This document shows positions 1 to 10,693 of a DNA stretch of 64,000 bases, one piece after another. How positions within the stretch are numbered: the first letter of the stretch is position 1; the number at the start of each line of letters is the position of its first letter. This DNA is from Lepidostoma basale (taxonomy: Eukaryota > Arthropoda > Insecta > Trichoptera > Lepidostomatidae): assembly GCA_022606425.2 (NCBI GenBank), contig JAHDVF020001251.1, positions 1,846,501 through 1,910,500 of the forward strand, given 5' to 3'. The position numbers and the translations under genes are program-made. The notes below the pieces were generated by a model that did no database searches, was not told where the DNA came from, and saw only the letters and a program-made list of their open reading frames with translations.

Positions 1-189
1 TTTATTTTTTTCTAAATCCAAATAAAACATTTAAAAAATAAACTACCCATCATGTCAATTTCTAAAGGGGTAGCCAGAGACCTTCTAGCCCAGTCGGAGT
101 TTCAAGTTAAGATTATCGTTGCAAAAGAATGTTCTCAATTTATTAAATGCAGCTCGTGCAACTTCAATTCATCTCTACTGCATACAAAA

Positions 190-780
190 TCTTCTTAGTT
201 TATGTTGTATGATCTGTTTATGACGGTGAGCTGTCCTGGCATGATGTCCAGCCATCTCTCCGTCTCTTAGGCAGCCTTCCTGGTAATCTTTTGCTGCTTG
301 GGTTTTCTTCTTTAACAATTTTGCAATTTGTGTATTCTCCATGCGGTCCACAGAAGCGCTTTCTCCTTCTTCCGCATCTTACTATGTCCTCAACACCACA
401 GACAGACCTTGTTGTATAATTTCTGATCCAATCTCTGAAGGTATTATTTGTTTTAGATTTATTTTGTGGACGTTGGACGATCGAAGTGTGCGCGAGAGAT
501 GCCTATTGGTGGCGATGAGGTTCGCAATCCATCACACCGCGTCTCCCGCAGGGGCGAATAGAGAAGGATGGAATGCCGCATCAGTTAATGTGTGGCAGTC
601 CATTCTTTCTGCCTACCCTTTCGGGTAGACGGCGTGATGGTTAGTTAGTTATCTCTGAAGGTACTGCCTGCGATGGAGCGTAGGATTCGTATTTCTGCTA
701 CTCTGAGACGGTTCTTAGTCCTATTGGTATCAACTCTGACTTTTATCCCATACGTCATGATGGGGCGGATTATGTTTCTA
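190..780 (-). pseudogene. LINE-H ORF fragment (RTE-type C-terminal region)
   Basis: Reverse-strand decayed end of an RTE-type retrotransposon ORF. It matches the plus-strand copy at 57400-57955, including a stretch read as KTLRDRIRNE in the better copies. The fragment is split at 443/651 by the RTE-A-mini insertion, which duplicated 13 bp of it. Removing the insert restores the order seen at 51828-51890. Confidence 0.7.
444..650 (+). mobile_element. RTE-A-mini copy 1 (5'-truncated, with target-site duplication)
   Basis: A 207-bp insertion flanked by the direct repeat atctctgaaggta at 431-443 and 651-663. It consists of RTE-A 5' UTR, the first ~90 nt of the ORF region (529-580 is the 5' inverted arm), a ten-base spacer, then the last ~50 nt of RTE-A (591-640) and a GTTA tail. 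It has no coding capacity. A 13-bp duplication fits LINE-type target-primed insertion, presumably using the RTE-A enzyme in trans (inference). Confidence 0.85.
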
Positions 781-1467
781 TTTTTTTATATTTCTTTCTT
801 TAATTTCTACTAAAGCATCAACGGTAGAATTGTATTATAATTTTGGATCTTACATTGTGTAAGGATACTTGGTGTTATGTGTGTTAAATGATACTGTAAA
901 TATTATATATAAATATATATAAAATGTCTGTATAATATATATAACACTGTTGAATATTTTGGCCTACACATAAAAAACTGTATCGTCCACACATTGTATT
1001 AAGCCTAGAAATATACTGAACTATTTAGATTAACTATTGAATATGTATACAAGAAATGTATGTACGTTTGGTAATAATTTTGGATCTAACATTTAGGATT
1101 GGCCGACCCCGTCGCGGGCACCATGTTGACTATAGTTATAATGGCACCCTTAATGTGTGCTTCACGAGAGACGGTTTCCACGCTCACCGCGGGGCTCGGC
1201 GCCTGTAATTATTACTCTATTATTTTTAATTATTTTATGTGAAACCTGTAAATCTTAAATATATTATGAAAATATATTTGCTCTCGAAAATTATTTTGTG
1301 CTTTTATTTCTGTCCTAACCCAACCTAACCTAACCTTTTTTAGTGTAGGAGGTGGGGAATCTTCACGAGATTCCAATCAGATTAATACTAACTAAAACCC
1401 ACCCCCTCTGCCTATCGTACACTTGCCCTCCGGTAACTGCTTTTACACATTGACTTCGGAGGGCAGC
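781..1467. other. AT-rich interval without recognisable gene
   Basis: Mostly AT-rich. A GC-richer patch at about 1095-1210 is unassigned. A short aacct-type run lies at 1318-1337. I see no ORF or element end here. Confidence 0.5.
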
Positions 1468-2245
1468 TAATAATAATAATAATAATAATAAATTGGATAA
1501 TTTATAGAGCGCCATTTTTATGAATTACTCATCTCAAGGACGCTATAGAAAATGCTTCGTTTTATGAACGAGTTTTTTTTTTAAAATACTAACATCAAGG
1601 ATTTATATCAATGATATTAGAATTTTTTTTTACAATCTTCAATGTGAGCAGAAAATAGCTCATTATTATGAAGAAGGAATCTGGTCGTGTCCAGGCTTGA
1701 ACCCATGTCCCCTGGATCAGGAGCCAAGCGTTCTATCCCCTAGACCACCACCAGGTTAAAAATAAACATATTTAGAATAAGGGCTGCACCCAACGCAGTC
1801 GATCAACCCTTCTTATCAGAAAAGGATAATTTGAAAAGGTGCGTTTTGAGTCTCGATCTAAACTCTTGACTGATTCTCAATGCACTTAAGGTCTGCTGGA
1901 AGATTGTTCCAGGCTGAAGGGCCGGCTACCGCGAAGGTTCGGTCGCCAAAGTTTGTGCTAGGACACGTTTTGGCACAAACAATCAACCGATCGCAGAAGA
2001 CTTAGCTGATCGCAATGTAGACTGTATAGCATTCAGGTTCTCGTTGATGCAGAGTTCAAATATATAAGCTGGTGCCATACCGGGCAACGCCTTGAAAACC
2101 GTCCAGCAGAGCTTGTATTGTATTCTTTCTGGACATTTCAGCCAGTGGAGCTCCTCAAGATGCTGTGTTATGTGACAACAATCCTGTTTCAGTGGAATCA
2201 AATGGCCTATATGCAGATTGTAAATTCGACAACATCCCATTAGGT
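1468..2245 (-). pseudogene. L2-like LINE 3' end with (TTA)n tail
   Basis: Read on the minus strand, 2245-1780 encodes a decayed LINE C-terminus with the CR1/L2-type blocks YKLCWTVFKAL, GMAPAYI, TLRSAKSSAIG and FGDRTFAVAGPSAWNNLP. A 3' UTR follows and the element ends in a TAA/TTA microsatellite (1468-1492). SINE-2 interrupts the 3' UTR. Another copy lies at 60600-61040, and tails only at 14105, 48735, 54885 and 61980. Confidence 0.7.
1578..1757 (-). mobile_element. SINE-2 copy (tRNA-derived)
   Basis: Minus-strand tRNA-like head with a box A-like tggtctagggg and box B-like gggttcaagcc, followed by a body ending in an A-rich tract. It matches 24611-24797 almost throughout. It sits in the L2-like 3' UTR. 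The opposed T-rich end and the repeat copy argue for a SINE rather than a working tRNA gene. Confidence 0.7.
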
Positions 2246-2410
2246 GGTGAGAAAGTTGAGAAGCTACTACTTTTTCTAATAATTTTGAAATTAAGGGTAA
2301 GTTTGATAGGGGACGGTAAATATCTTTTGAGTGTATGAGAGGCCTACGGAATCTAATTGAGTTTTTTTTAATATTGGGGTGACAACGGCCTTATTTATTT
2401 ATTTATTTAT

Positions 2411-2860
2411 TCAGTAACTAACTAACCATCACGCCGTTTCCCCGAAAGGGTAGACAGAAAGAACGGACTGCAACACTTTAATCGATGCTGCACTCCATTC
2501 TTCTCTTTTCGCCAACGCGAGAGACGCGGTGTGATGGGTTGCGAACCTCATCGCCACCAATAGGCGTCTCTCGCGCGCACTTCAATCATTCAACGTCTAC
2601 ATAATAAATCTAAAACAAATTATATAAAATACAATGATATAAAATAAAATAACACATAAAAATAATTTAACACATAATGATCTTTTAGATGGTGCACTTG
2701 TCGTCAGCTGGACGATCCGGATATTTGTGTTTATTTAATTTTTTATTCCACTGTTTTCATTTTAATTAGGCACTTAAAACAATCCAACACCAGCAAAAAC
2801 TTGAAAATTTGATTGAAGAATTTATTCAAATTGTCATTGGAAAAAATGAAAAATTTATTT
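2411..2860 (-). mobile_element. RTE-A-mini copy 2
   Basis: Minus-strand copy with a GTTA tail at about 2413-2424, the 3' arm at 2425-2474, the 5' arm at 2488-2537, then RTE-A ORF start and AT-rich 5' UTR to about 2860. The 5'/3' junction is in the same place as in copies 1 and 3, so all descend from one internally deleted founder. Confidence 0.75.
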
Positions 2861-3230
2861 TTATATATCAATATATTAATTAAGAAACATTAAGAAAAAT
2901 AATAAATAAAGCCAATTATATGCTACCACAAATACAATAAACAGTTAATTGAATTTAAGCTAAGTCAAAATACGGTCAAACAAAATAATTGAGAGTTAAC
3001 AAAGTAAAAATAAAAGTAACATATTATAATATCATGTAACATTATGGTCTCATCCAAGCCGAAAGGTTGCTCCTATCGTTTTTTAAGTTTCTTTCGTTCA
3101 AATGGGCCTTCTTAAGTAGTTGAGGGACTTAGCCTGTTTTTAAGCTAATCTTGCATTAGAGCACCATCACCTGTTTTCTCCCACTTCATCGTCGTCTCAG
3201 TAGAAGTCTCTTTTTCGGACCATTGAATGC
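2861..3230. other. AT-rich interval
   Basis: No convincing gene or element end. Low-complexity AT-rich DNA with a short unassigned mixed-composition patch at 3050-3230. Confidence 0.4.
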
Positions 3231-3257
3231 AACCTAACCTAACCTAACCTAACCTAA
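3231..3257. repeat. Short interstitial (CCTAA/TTAGG) run
   Basis: Five consecutive aacct units, the complement of the insect telomeric motif TTAGG. Too short to be a telomere. A second, imperfect run is at 1318-1337. Confidence 0.8.
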
Positions 3258-3307
3258 TTAAGCCATGAGTTTTTCTTCTTCTTTATGTCGATGATAGTAA
3301 TGGTATA

Positions 3308-4130
3308 TTAGGTGGACCAGGAATTAAGCCATTATATTGAAACGGTAAGGTTTGAGCCAGTTTGCGTCCGATCCACTTCAAAGCATTGAATAATTAAGTT
3401 AGAAACTTGGACCTTCTTGGTCTGCAGTGCAGTTTTATATAAACCGGATTGGGATAGTGCATGAGATGGGTATTCGGAAGCTATCCGCCGCTTACAAAGA
3501 AGCGCACGTGAACATATAAAATTCTTTATTATCAAGACAAAAAAACACAGTTTTTGGCACAATTTGTAATAGGGGACAAAAAGTAGATACTTTATGATAA
3601 TGTAAGGCGAAAAAAACAATGGTTTTCGCAAAATCAAACACCCATTCCGACAGCAAAGCCAAAATTAACACTAAAAAAGATTAGGTATTTTGTGCGTATG
3701 GTGGGATACTCGAGATATCACTCACTTCGAGATATAAAATCCGGGTAAAACAATAAAGTCAGAAGTTTATTGTCGGCAATTAGAGAGACTCGACCCGAAG
3801 CTGAAAAAATTCAAGACCTAAAGTGGGAGGTTACACCTCATCCTCCATATTCACAAAACCTTGCTCCGTTTGATTATCATATATTTCGGTCAATGGAGTA
3901 CTCCTTGAAAGATAAAAATTTCCAAAATATTGTCGGAGTTGAAAATTACCTCACCCGTCATTTTAATTCGAAACCACTTTTTAAAAAAAATTAATGAAAA
4001 CTTACAAAATTGATGGGAAGAAATTGTCAATAATAATGGCAATTATATTTTGTAATTTTAGCAAAAATATAATTTTAATAAATTTTAATACGACACTACA
4101 AAAAAATTGTTTAATTCCTGGTCCATCTAA
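3308..4130 (+). mobile_element. Degenerate mariner transposon with both ends
   Basis: Terminal inverted repeats (ttaggtggaccaggaattaa at the left, its near complement at 4111-4130) are flanked by TA at 3306-3307 and 4131-4132, the mariner target. The interior carries transposase remnants in several frames: a block like IVTGDEKWILYDNVKRKRQW near 3545-3640, and further on HPPYSQNLAPFDYHIFRSM (about 3836-3895) with the motif region of the last catalytic Asp. Stops, frameshifts and the 823-bp length (family ~1.3 kb) show it is dead and internally shortened. Confidence 0.85.
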
Positions 4131-4392
4131 TATATGATTGGCTCAGAAATCCGCCAGTTGGACTGCGCTTCTGGACCCTCGAGCCAGGTCCTCTTCGGTG
4201 CAGGTGACTGGGCAGCTCGAGCACTGCGTTATATGCAGCATAGTTTTCTATATATACCGTGTGTCCCTTCACCATGAAGAATCCCCCATCTTGCCTAGTT
4301 GTCAGTTCAGGATCATTCATGTCCTCAATGGCGGTTTTTGTCCGGGGGCAAGGAAGGTACTTCCACGTCTGTATTTTCCAGTTTATTCTGTA
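4131..4392 (-). other. Possible host coding exon remnant
   Basis: An open minus-strand frame runs from about 4392 to the mariner end. Upstream on the minus strand is a good acceptor: a pyrimidine tract then atacag at about 4393. The predicted peptide contains AIEDMNDPELTTRQDGGFF. I do not recognise it. Its donor side is not evident and the frame runs into the mariner repeat. It could equally be chance or an old element. Confidence 0.2.
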
Positions 4393-4479
4393 TAAAAATA
4401 GAAAAAAGATGATTGAAGAAGATCAATCATTCAATAAAGATAATGTCGTTGAAATTTTACATGTATTAACATCGTAACG

Positions 4480-4640
4480 AAGTGTGAGGGGGGGTTAGGC
4501 ACTCGCCACCCCTGGCAACCCAGCAGGGGGCTGCGTGGCAAGTAATATTGTTGGGCCGAATCATCTCGACTCGCCGGGCGAATATTTCCATGTCTAAGGG
4601 TGATAGTGTAGAGGCGGAGTTTTACCCTCAATCTACACTC
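4480..4640. other. Unassigned GC-richer patch
   Basis: A GC-rich stretch in AT-rich surroundings with no matching repeat elsewhere in the window and no credible ORF. Confidence 0.3.
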
Positions 4641-4789
4641 GTTTCAATATTATAAATAACAATAAAAAATGATTTGATTTAGCAAAACGTTCGAAAAATT
4701 CATTTTAATATCTGTCAAAACTGACAACATTCATGAAAAATTTGTTCAAATATTTATTTTGTATATACAAAAACCTACAACAATGATGA

Positions 4790-5217
4790 AGGGCTTCTTA
4801 CCCATTTCTTTAGATTAATTAGGGGATACTTCGAGAACTCGGCCGTACTGGAGGGTGTTCGGCTTTTTGTCCCCGATAGATATCTCCGACAGCGACAGCA
4901 CAGATTGTTTTACCTACCGGCCGCCAGAACCAATCTGCCTCTGGTGACACCGGTGGGAAGAGCGATTAGTCTGCTGAACGCGGTCTCCTCGGAGATCGAA
5001 GTCTTTCATGTTAGTGAAAGTACGTTCAGAAGGCAAATACTCTTAATTCTGGAGAGTATCCTGTCTTCCTAATGTTGAACCATCTCTTATGCGTTTCTGG
5101 TTGTATACTACTCGTATATATAATATATTATTTTACCTGTTCTCAATAGATGCCTTAAAAATAAAATTTGTAATGTCTGTTGATGAAATAAACTGATTTG
5201 ATTTGATTTGATTTGAA
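4790..5217 (+). pseudogene. CR1-A LINE 3' end
   Basis: 5'-truncated copy encoding the C-terminal LINE block RTNLPLVTPVGRAISLLNAV (about 4928-4985), then a ~160-nt 3' UTR and a (GATTT)n tail at about 5197-5217. It closely matches the minus copy at 14436-15305. Confidence 0.8.
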
Positions 5218-6154
5218 ACATGTTGGTATTTGAATTTGAATTTTTAATAATGTTAATAAAAATAACGGCTTTGAAGTTTTACACATAAATAATAAAAATG
5301 TAACTTTAAATAAACAAGAGATTTTAGAAATCAAAAAGGCCATTAAAAACAACCAAGTGAACTTAACTTCTAGTCCCATAATTGATTTGTTTCCCATGTC
5401 ACATAATTCTAACTAAACAACAATTTACCCTGCCGCTATATTGTATTTTTCGCTTGTCATTTAGTACATAAGTAATGACTCTCTTTCATTTGACTGCTAA
5501 CATTCATACACTGAAGAAGGAAAGTCTATGTCCTGAAACATGTTTGTGAAAGGTGCAAACGCAACACAAAGTTATGGCGAATATAGAAGAAAAAATAAAG
5601 TCTTGGTATAGTATAGTATAGAAAGAAAAATTCATATTTGAAATAAGAATATCATTCCATGGAGAATAAACAAATATTGAATGATAACTCGAAAATAAAA
5701 AGGAAGGATTTTCTATTTCACGTTTTATTAACAATTTAAATTGTTTGTGTCATAAATAAACTAACTTAATATCGATATTATTGTTTGGAGACAAGGAAAA
5801 AAAACAATACAGAAAGATTACACGCTAAAACAAATCAATTCGATATTTCAGTATTCATTTATCACCCACAAATTATTTTAATTCGAGCAATTTGAATTTC
5901 TTTGTAGGCAAAGGCAATTAAAATTCATGATGTTTTTGCGATATATAGTTGCTTAGCATACTAAGGGTGAAAATTAAATTAAACCATTCATAAAAAAGTT
6001 ATTCACATACCTAAATATAAACGTGATATTGCGCAAACATAAAGCTACTAAAATTAAAAAGTTATTTGCCACGCTGAGTACGTAGCTACCCTCGCGGTAC
6101 AATAAAAATATTTATTTTTCTTACTGGCAACATTATATTTAACATGGTGTTTCA
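5218..6154. other. AT-rich interval
   Basis: No gene recognised. A motif of the form gaagaaggaaagtc...cctgaaacatg at 5513-5545 resembles the fold-back repeats at 31532 and 21114. Otherwise low-complexity AT-rich DNA. Confidence 0.4.
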
Positions 6155-6234
6155 AATCGCAAAAATGGAAGAAATTAGAAGAGGCCTACATCCAGCAGTG
6201 GAGAGACGGCTGAAGAAGAAGAAGAAGAAGAAGT
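6155..6234 (+). pseudogene. LINE-D 3' tail fragment
   Basis: Encodes the terminal motif EEIRRGLHPAVERRL, then a GAA-rich tail. The same ending occurs at 8578-8650 (minus) and 42930-42985 (plus). Confidence 0.6.
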
Positions 6235-6259
6235 TTCAAATCGCACAGCTGTTCAAGGT

Positions 6260-6677
6260 AAAAATCTGACTTTGACATTTGTGCAAACGGCGAACTATCT
6301 TGCCTTTCGAGCCGCTCGTAATCCGCCACGAATCGTCGCGTTATAGCGGCGGTGTATTAATAAAATAACCCCCCCGATTCAATTATCGATAAAACATAAT
6401 TAAATGCCGTGTTGGTTGGCGCGAATCGGTTAAATAACAATTGGAACATTACCAATATTCCTGGCGGGCTGCGTTGCGCATTAGTCTACCTGTCATACGT
6501 TTATGCAAGTTTTTTACGGCTTGGAAACTTTCCCTTGCATGCAATTGATCGCGTCCTATCAGTGCCTTCCGACGAACGATTGTATTACACATAATTTTAT
6601 CAATAAAACGTCCAACATTAACATGCGTTCGTGTTAATTTCATTCTACAATACGCACAGCGGATGCAGTTTCTGCGG
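6260..6677 (+). promoter_or_regulatory. Unique CpG-richer block ending in a splice donor
   Basis: Free of the window's repeat families and richer in CG dinucleotides than its neighbours. It contains a tcagtg core at about 6559 resembling an arthropod initiator, and ends at a strong donor, ctgcgg|gtaagt, at 6677/6678. It could be a promoter and non-coding first exon. No ORF supports this, so it rests on composition and one motif. Confidence 0.25.
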
Positions 6678-6997
6678 GTAAGTGCATTTTATATCTTGTT
6701 ACATTAAACGTGCGTTCGATTCCTGGACACTCGGCCAGTACGAAAGATTCGAAAACTTTATTCTTACAACTAAATTGAGACATCTATCGGCGAGGGTTGA
6801 TAAGAATATATACTGTAACGTTAGAATTTTATTCGAACTTCTAAATTATTTCAACATAAGTACCCCCATGTTTCAAATATAACAAAAATATTTTCACAAT
6901 AATTCATACCATATTAATTTTATATTACATATTCTATATATTTTCAAACATGTTTCACAACGCAATAATAAATGAAGTATTAGTTAGAAAGTTTCAA
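6678..6997. other. AT-rich interval
   Basis: Nothing recognised. It would be intron if 6260-6677 is an exon. Confidence 0.3.
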
Positions 6998-7665
6998 TCC
7001 TGGGATTGATTTGCAGCAATTTCTTCTATTCTTCTCTTCCATTCTTCCCTGTCTTGTGCGGCTCTTTTGAAATCTGCATATGATGAGCAGCGCACGTCCA
7101 CCAACAGCTACTCTAGGCGTGGGCGTCCCCTAGAGTTTGTCCCCTCGGTCATACCCTCCATTATGGCATGCAAGAGACCTTCTTGACGTATTATATTGCC
7201 GATCCATCTTGCACGCCTTTCGGACAAGGTCCTGAGCCTTCCTTCTTCGATTCTTTGAAGAACCTCCTCATTCGTGAAGTGGTCTCTCCAGGAAATTCCT
7301 AATAGTCTTCTATAGGACCACATCTCAAAAGCCTCTAGTCTCCGTTTATCTTTTTCGGATAGGCACCATGTCTCGCAGCCGTACATCAAGATACTCCATA
7401 CATAGGTCTTGATGAGGAGTATTCTCAGTTTTAGGTCTATATTATTTGATTATATTATTTTCGACCTTTTATCAAATGCAAGCCTAGCCCGATGTATACT
7501 GCTGTCGACCTCGCTCTTAGACCGACCGTCCCATGTTATTTTGCTCCCGAGGTAGACAAACTCCTTGGTGTTCTTTAGTGGAACTCCTGACATCACTACT
7601 CTCATCTGATATTGCGTTCGGCCTACAGTCAGCAGCTTTGTTTTGTCTTCTATCTTCATGTTGTA
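6998..7665 (-). pseudogene. LINE-B ORF C-terminal fragment
   Basis: Minus-strand RTE-type ORF end. In order: KTKLLTVGRTQYQMRVVM, VYLGSKITWDG, RARLAFDKR, then after a frameshift MYGCETWCLSEKDKRRLEAF, WSYRRLLGISWRDH and RARWIGNIIRQEGLLHAI. The second copy at 26435-26775 is over 90% identical by eye. Confidence 0.75.
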
Positions 7666-7857
7666 GTTATTTTGAAGAATAAATTATTAAATATCGCTAA
7701 TTGATGTTTACGTAAAAAAGTAGAACCCACGATAAATTAGATCAAATGAAAAAAAAAATGTATACATTAATTCGAATCAGAAATCACGATTGTAATTTTA
7801 AATCGTGAATCACCATTTAATTTATTGATTTTGAACATACTTCTGTCGCTTCCTAAA

Positions 7858-8255
7858 CATTTATGCATCGTGTCATGCACGCACGTCGATTTCTCCGACT
7901 CATCACGTGGCCGATATTCAATATTTGATTGTCCAACGTTTTCCTTTGTCTTCCTCTATTTCTTATTCCGTTTACGTCGTTAACATTTACATTATTTGTT
8001 ATTCTTTCTTTCAAACCATCTTAATGACCCTATCATTATTTTGTTCAACCAACCATCACGCCGTTTCCCCGGAGGGGTAGGCAGAGAGGATGGACCGCCA
8101 TACCGTTCCGTCCTAACATACCTCTCTAGATTCCTTAACATTCAAACATCGTAACATGCATGTTCGTCGATTTTTCCGACTTCGAATGTGGCCGCCTTTC
8201 AGTATTTGATTAATTTAGTTATGCCATGCTTTCCTTGGTCTTCCACTTTTCCAAG
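7858..8255 (-). pseudogene. Two minus-strand RTE-A fragments in tandem
   Basis: 7858-8042 is an internal piece of the RTE-A C-terminal domain. 8043-8255 is a second copy with the 3' end, starting at its hairpin (tetraloop UCCG, 8056-8076) and a degenerate GGTT tail. Confidence 0.7.
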
Positions 8256-8577
8256 AATGTGTGGAAAAATAATGTATGATAGAATATCTAATGATGAAGT
8301 AAGAAAGGAATGTAAGGCGGATGAATGCGTGATAAATAAAATTAAGGGGTCACCAAGATGGTTTGGACATATGGAACGAATGGATGAGGGAAGAATGGTT
8401 AAAAAGATATATACAAGTAGTGTGAATGGAAAAAGAAGTCGAGAAAGGCCAAGGAAGACATGGCATGACCAAGTTAATTAATTACTGAAAGCCGGCTATG
8501 ATCGAAGTAGGAACAATCTACGAGCGTGCATGTCGCGATGTGTGAATGTACGAATGTAGAAGAGGCGCGAGAGTTGT
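8256..8577 (+). pseudogene. RTE-A C-terminal fragment
   Basis: Plus-strand copy encoding MYDRISNDEVRKECKADEC, PRWFGHMERMDEGRMVKKIY and [12 protein letters not shown] blocks. It lies head-to-head with the preceding minus copy and ends where the LINE-D tail begins. Confidence 0.7.
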
Positions 8578-9070
8578 CTTCTTCTTCTTCTTTGCTAGCC
8601 TTCTTCCCTCCACTGCTGGATACAAGCCTCTTCCAATTTCTTCCAATTTCTTCCACTCGTCTCTATCCTGCTCACTTTGTATCCAAGATTTTCCAACCCT
8701 TTTGACAATATCATCGGTCCATCTCATCGGTGGCTTTCCGACACTTCGCCTATTTGCCCATGGTCTCCAACTGAGTATCCTGGGTGTCCATCTGTTGCCA
8801 CTCTGTCTAGCCAAGTGTCCAGCCCATTGCCATTTCAATTTTGCCACTCGGTCCATGACGTCAGCAACCCTGGTGCGGCGTCTGATTTCTTCATTCCTTA
8901 TGCGGTCACGCAAGCTCACACCAAGTATCTGTCTTTCCATGGACCTCTGTGTACACTTGAGCCTGGACACTTTTTGCTGTAAGAGTTGTCGTCTCTAGTC
9001 CGTACGTCATCATGGGCAGTATACACATGTCGTAGACCTTTCTTTTGAGACAAACCGGTATTTCATCATT
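8578..9070 (-). pseudogene. LINE-D ORF C-terminal fragment
   Basis: Open for 150 residues on the minus strand: TQRSMERQILGVSLRDRIRN, then VAKLKWQWAGHLAR, GKPPMRWTDDIV and EEIGRGLYPAVEGRRL, ending in a GAA-rich tail at 8578-8597. This is the terminal region of an RTE-type LINE ORF. It appears to have inserted by its tail into RTE-A. Confidence 0.8.
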
Positions 9071-9089
9071 TTCAAAGACATTTTATTGG

Positions 9090-9630
9090 AAACAAGAATT
9101 TATCAATGAAAGCGAAAACGGCCGTTCACAATGGAGTTCTGGTCCCAACCCTAATGTATGGAAGCGAAGCATGGAACTGGCAGAAGAAGGATGAGAGCAG
9201 AATAAATGCGGTAGATATGAGGTCCCTAAGACGTATGTGTGGTTGAACGATATACGACAGAATCTCAAATGCTGATATAAGAAAGGAATGTAGAGCGGAA
9301 GAAGGTATTATGAACAAAATTATGAAAGGATCGCTGCGTTGGTTCGGACATATGGAACGTAGGGATGGAGAAAGAATGGTTAAGAAAGTATACGTTAATG
9401 ATGTAAATGGGGTATGAAGTCGAGGCAGACCGAGGAAAACATGGCACGACCAAATTAATCAAATTTTAAAGGTTGGTCATGTTAGAAGTCGGAGGAATCG
9501 ACGTGCGTTTATGATTCGTTGTATGAATGTGGAGGAAGCTAGAGAGGTTTGCCAGGATAGAGTAGTGTGGCGGTCCATTCTCTCTGCCTACCCCTGCGGG
9601 GAAACGGCGTGATGGTTTGTTTGTTTGTTC
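9090..9630 (+). pseudogene. RTE-A, GTTT-tailed subfamily
   Basis: Encodes [60 protein letters not shown] and the final SAYPCGETA. The 3' hairpin has a UGCG loop and the tail is (GTTT)n at 9614-9629. One in-frame stop and the truncated 5' end make it inactive. Confidence 0.85.
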
Positions 9631-9634
9631 AAAG

Positions 9635-9780
9635 ACGTGTCTCAGTTTACCAAAGGCGGCCCAACACAGTCCAACTCTTCGAGGTAGCTCTGCAGAGTGA
9701 AAGTTATGTCAGGATAGTACAATGTGGCGATTCATCCTCTCTGCCTACCGCTCCGGAGAAACAGCGTGATTGTTAGGTAG
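9635..9780 (+). pseudogene. Degenerate RTE-A 3' end
   Basis: A second, older RTE-A 3' terminus directly downstream, recognisable from the vrWRFILSAYRSGET-like end and the gcgtgattgttag tail start. Confidence 0.5.
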
Positions 9781-9848
9781 GTTATACCACAAAATTGTCA
9801 ATTCATCATTATGCGCGTTTCGTATTGTTTATAATAATATTTACTACC

Positions 9849-10356
9849 AGGATTTCCAGGATTTCCAGGATCTAGGATTTCGTATACAGGTATAAGTATA
9901 CATTCACAAATATTTGTTCTTCAAATATTCTGGTCAAATTCTTTGGCATATAGAATGGAATAATACTCCTAGCGGCTTCTAACAATATGTTAGGCGACAG
10001 CCTTCGCATTGTGTTAATAAGGTAGTTTGCTAAATGCCGAAAATCATTCTCCATAGATGGCGTTAGTGGGTCGGTTGTTAGGTTAATTCTTGAAAAAATT
10101 CACAAGTGCAACCAAATCTACATAGATGGCTGACTGAAACTGACACGTGAAGATAAATATGGATTTTGAAGTATATATACATCTTCCAAAAATTTGTCAT
10201 GCATGATCACAATAACAAAGGTGGAATGGGGAATGTTGTAATTACATAAAGCGTGCGCTTAACCCAACCAATGACAGGTCATAAGTCCTGTAAACACCTT
10301 GATCATCCATGTTCAGTTTCCAGTTTACGTCTTCGTCTCTATTGAGATACAATTAA
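9849..10356 (-). repeat. Repeat family Q, copy with target-site duplication
   Basis: A 508-bp unclassified interspersed repeat bounded by aatatttactacc at 9836-9848 and 10357-10369. Its right end carries the conserved motif tcttcgtctctattgagata, with gacaggtcataagtcctgta upstream. The 13-bp duplication suggests retroposition. No ORF. Other copies: 14232, 22740, 27190, 39583, 40605, 45612, 63430. Confidence 0.7.
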
Positions 10357-10369
10357 AATATTTACTACC

Positions 10370-10690
10370 GTGACATTTCGCAATAATCTGAGGTTTGAAT
10401 GTAAATATTTAACTAGGTGCAAAACAGATTCGTTGATGGTTAACGGGTGTCGTTTTATGATATATGAATTCAGATTTTTATTGTGGAACGCTTTAATTGC
10501 TATCTAAGCAATATGTTTTATATTACTGTGCAATCGGAAGTGACCTTCACACAGCGCAACGTCTGTTATAATTTATACAACCTCTACAAAATGTATGAAA
10601 TCTAGATACAATCAACAATCAAAATAACTAAAAAACTAAATCCACTTTGGTTTAATTTTATCTACGTGTAAGTTATCTAATTTTCAACAA
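10370..10690. other. AT-rich interval
   Basis: Nothing recognised. Confidence 0.4.
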
Positions 10691-10693
10691 TTT

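Noticed and set aside
3231..3257. Telomere or chromosome end
   Set aside because: Only ~27 bp of motif, flanked on both sides by ordinary repeats.
8546..8998. 150-codon plus ORF
   Set aside because: Antisense shadow of the LINE-D ORF, which has the recognisable domain on the minus strand.
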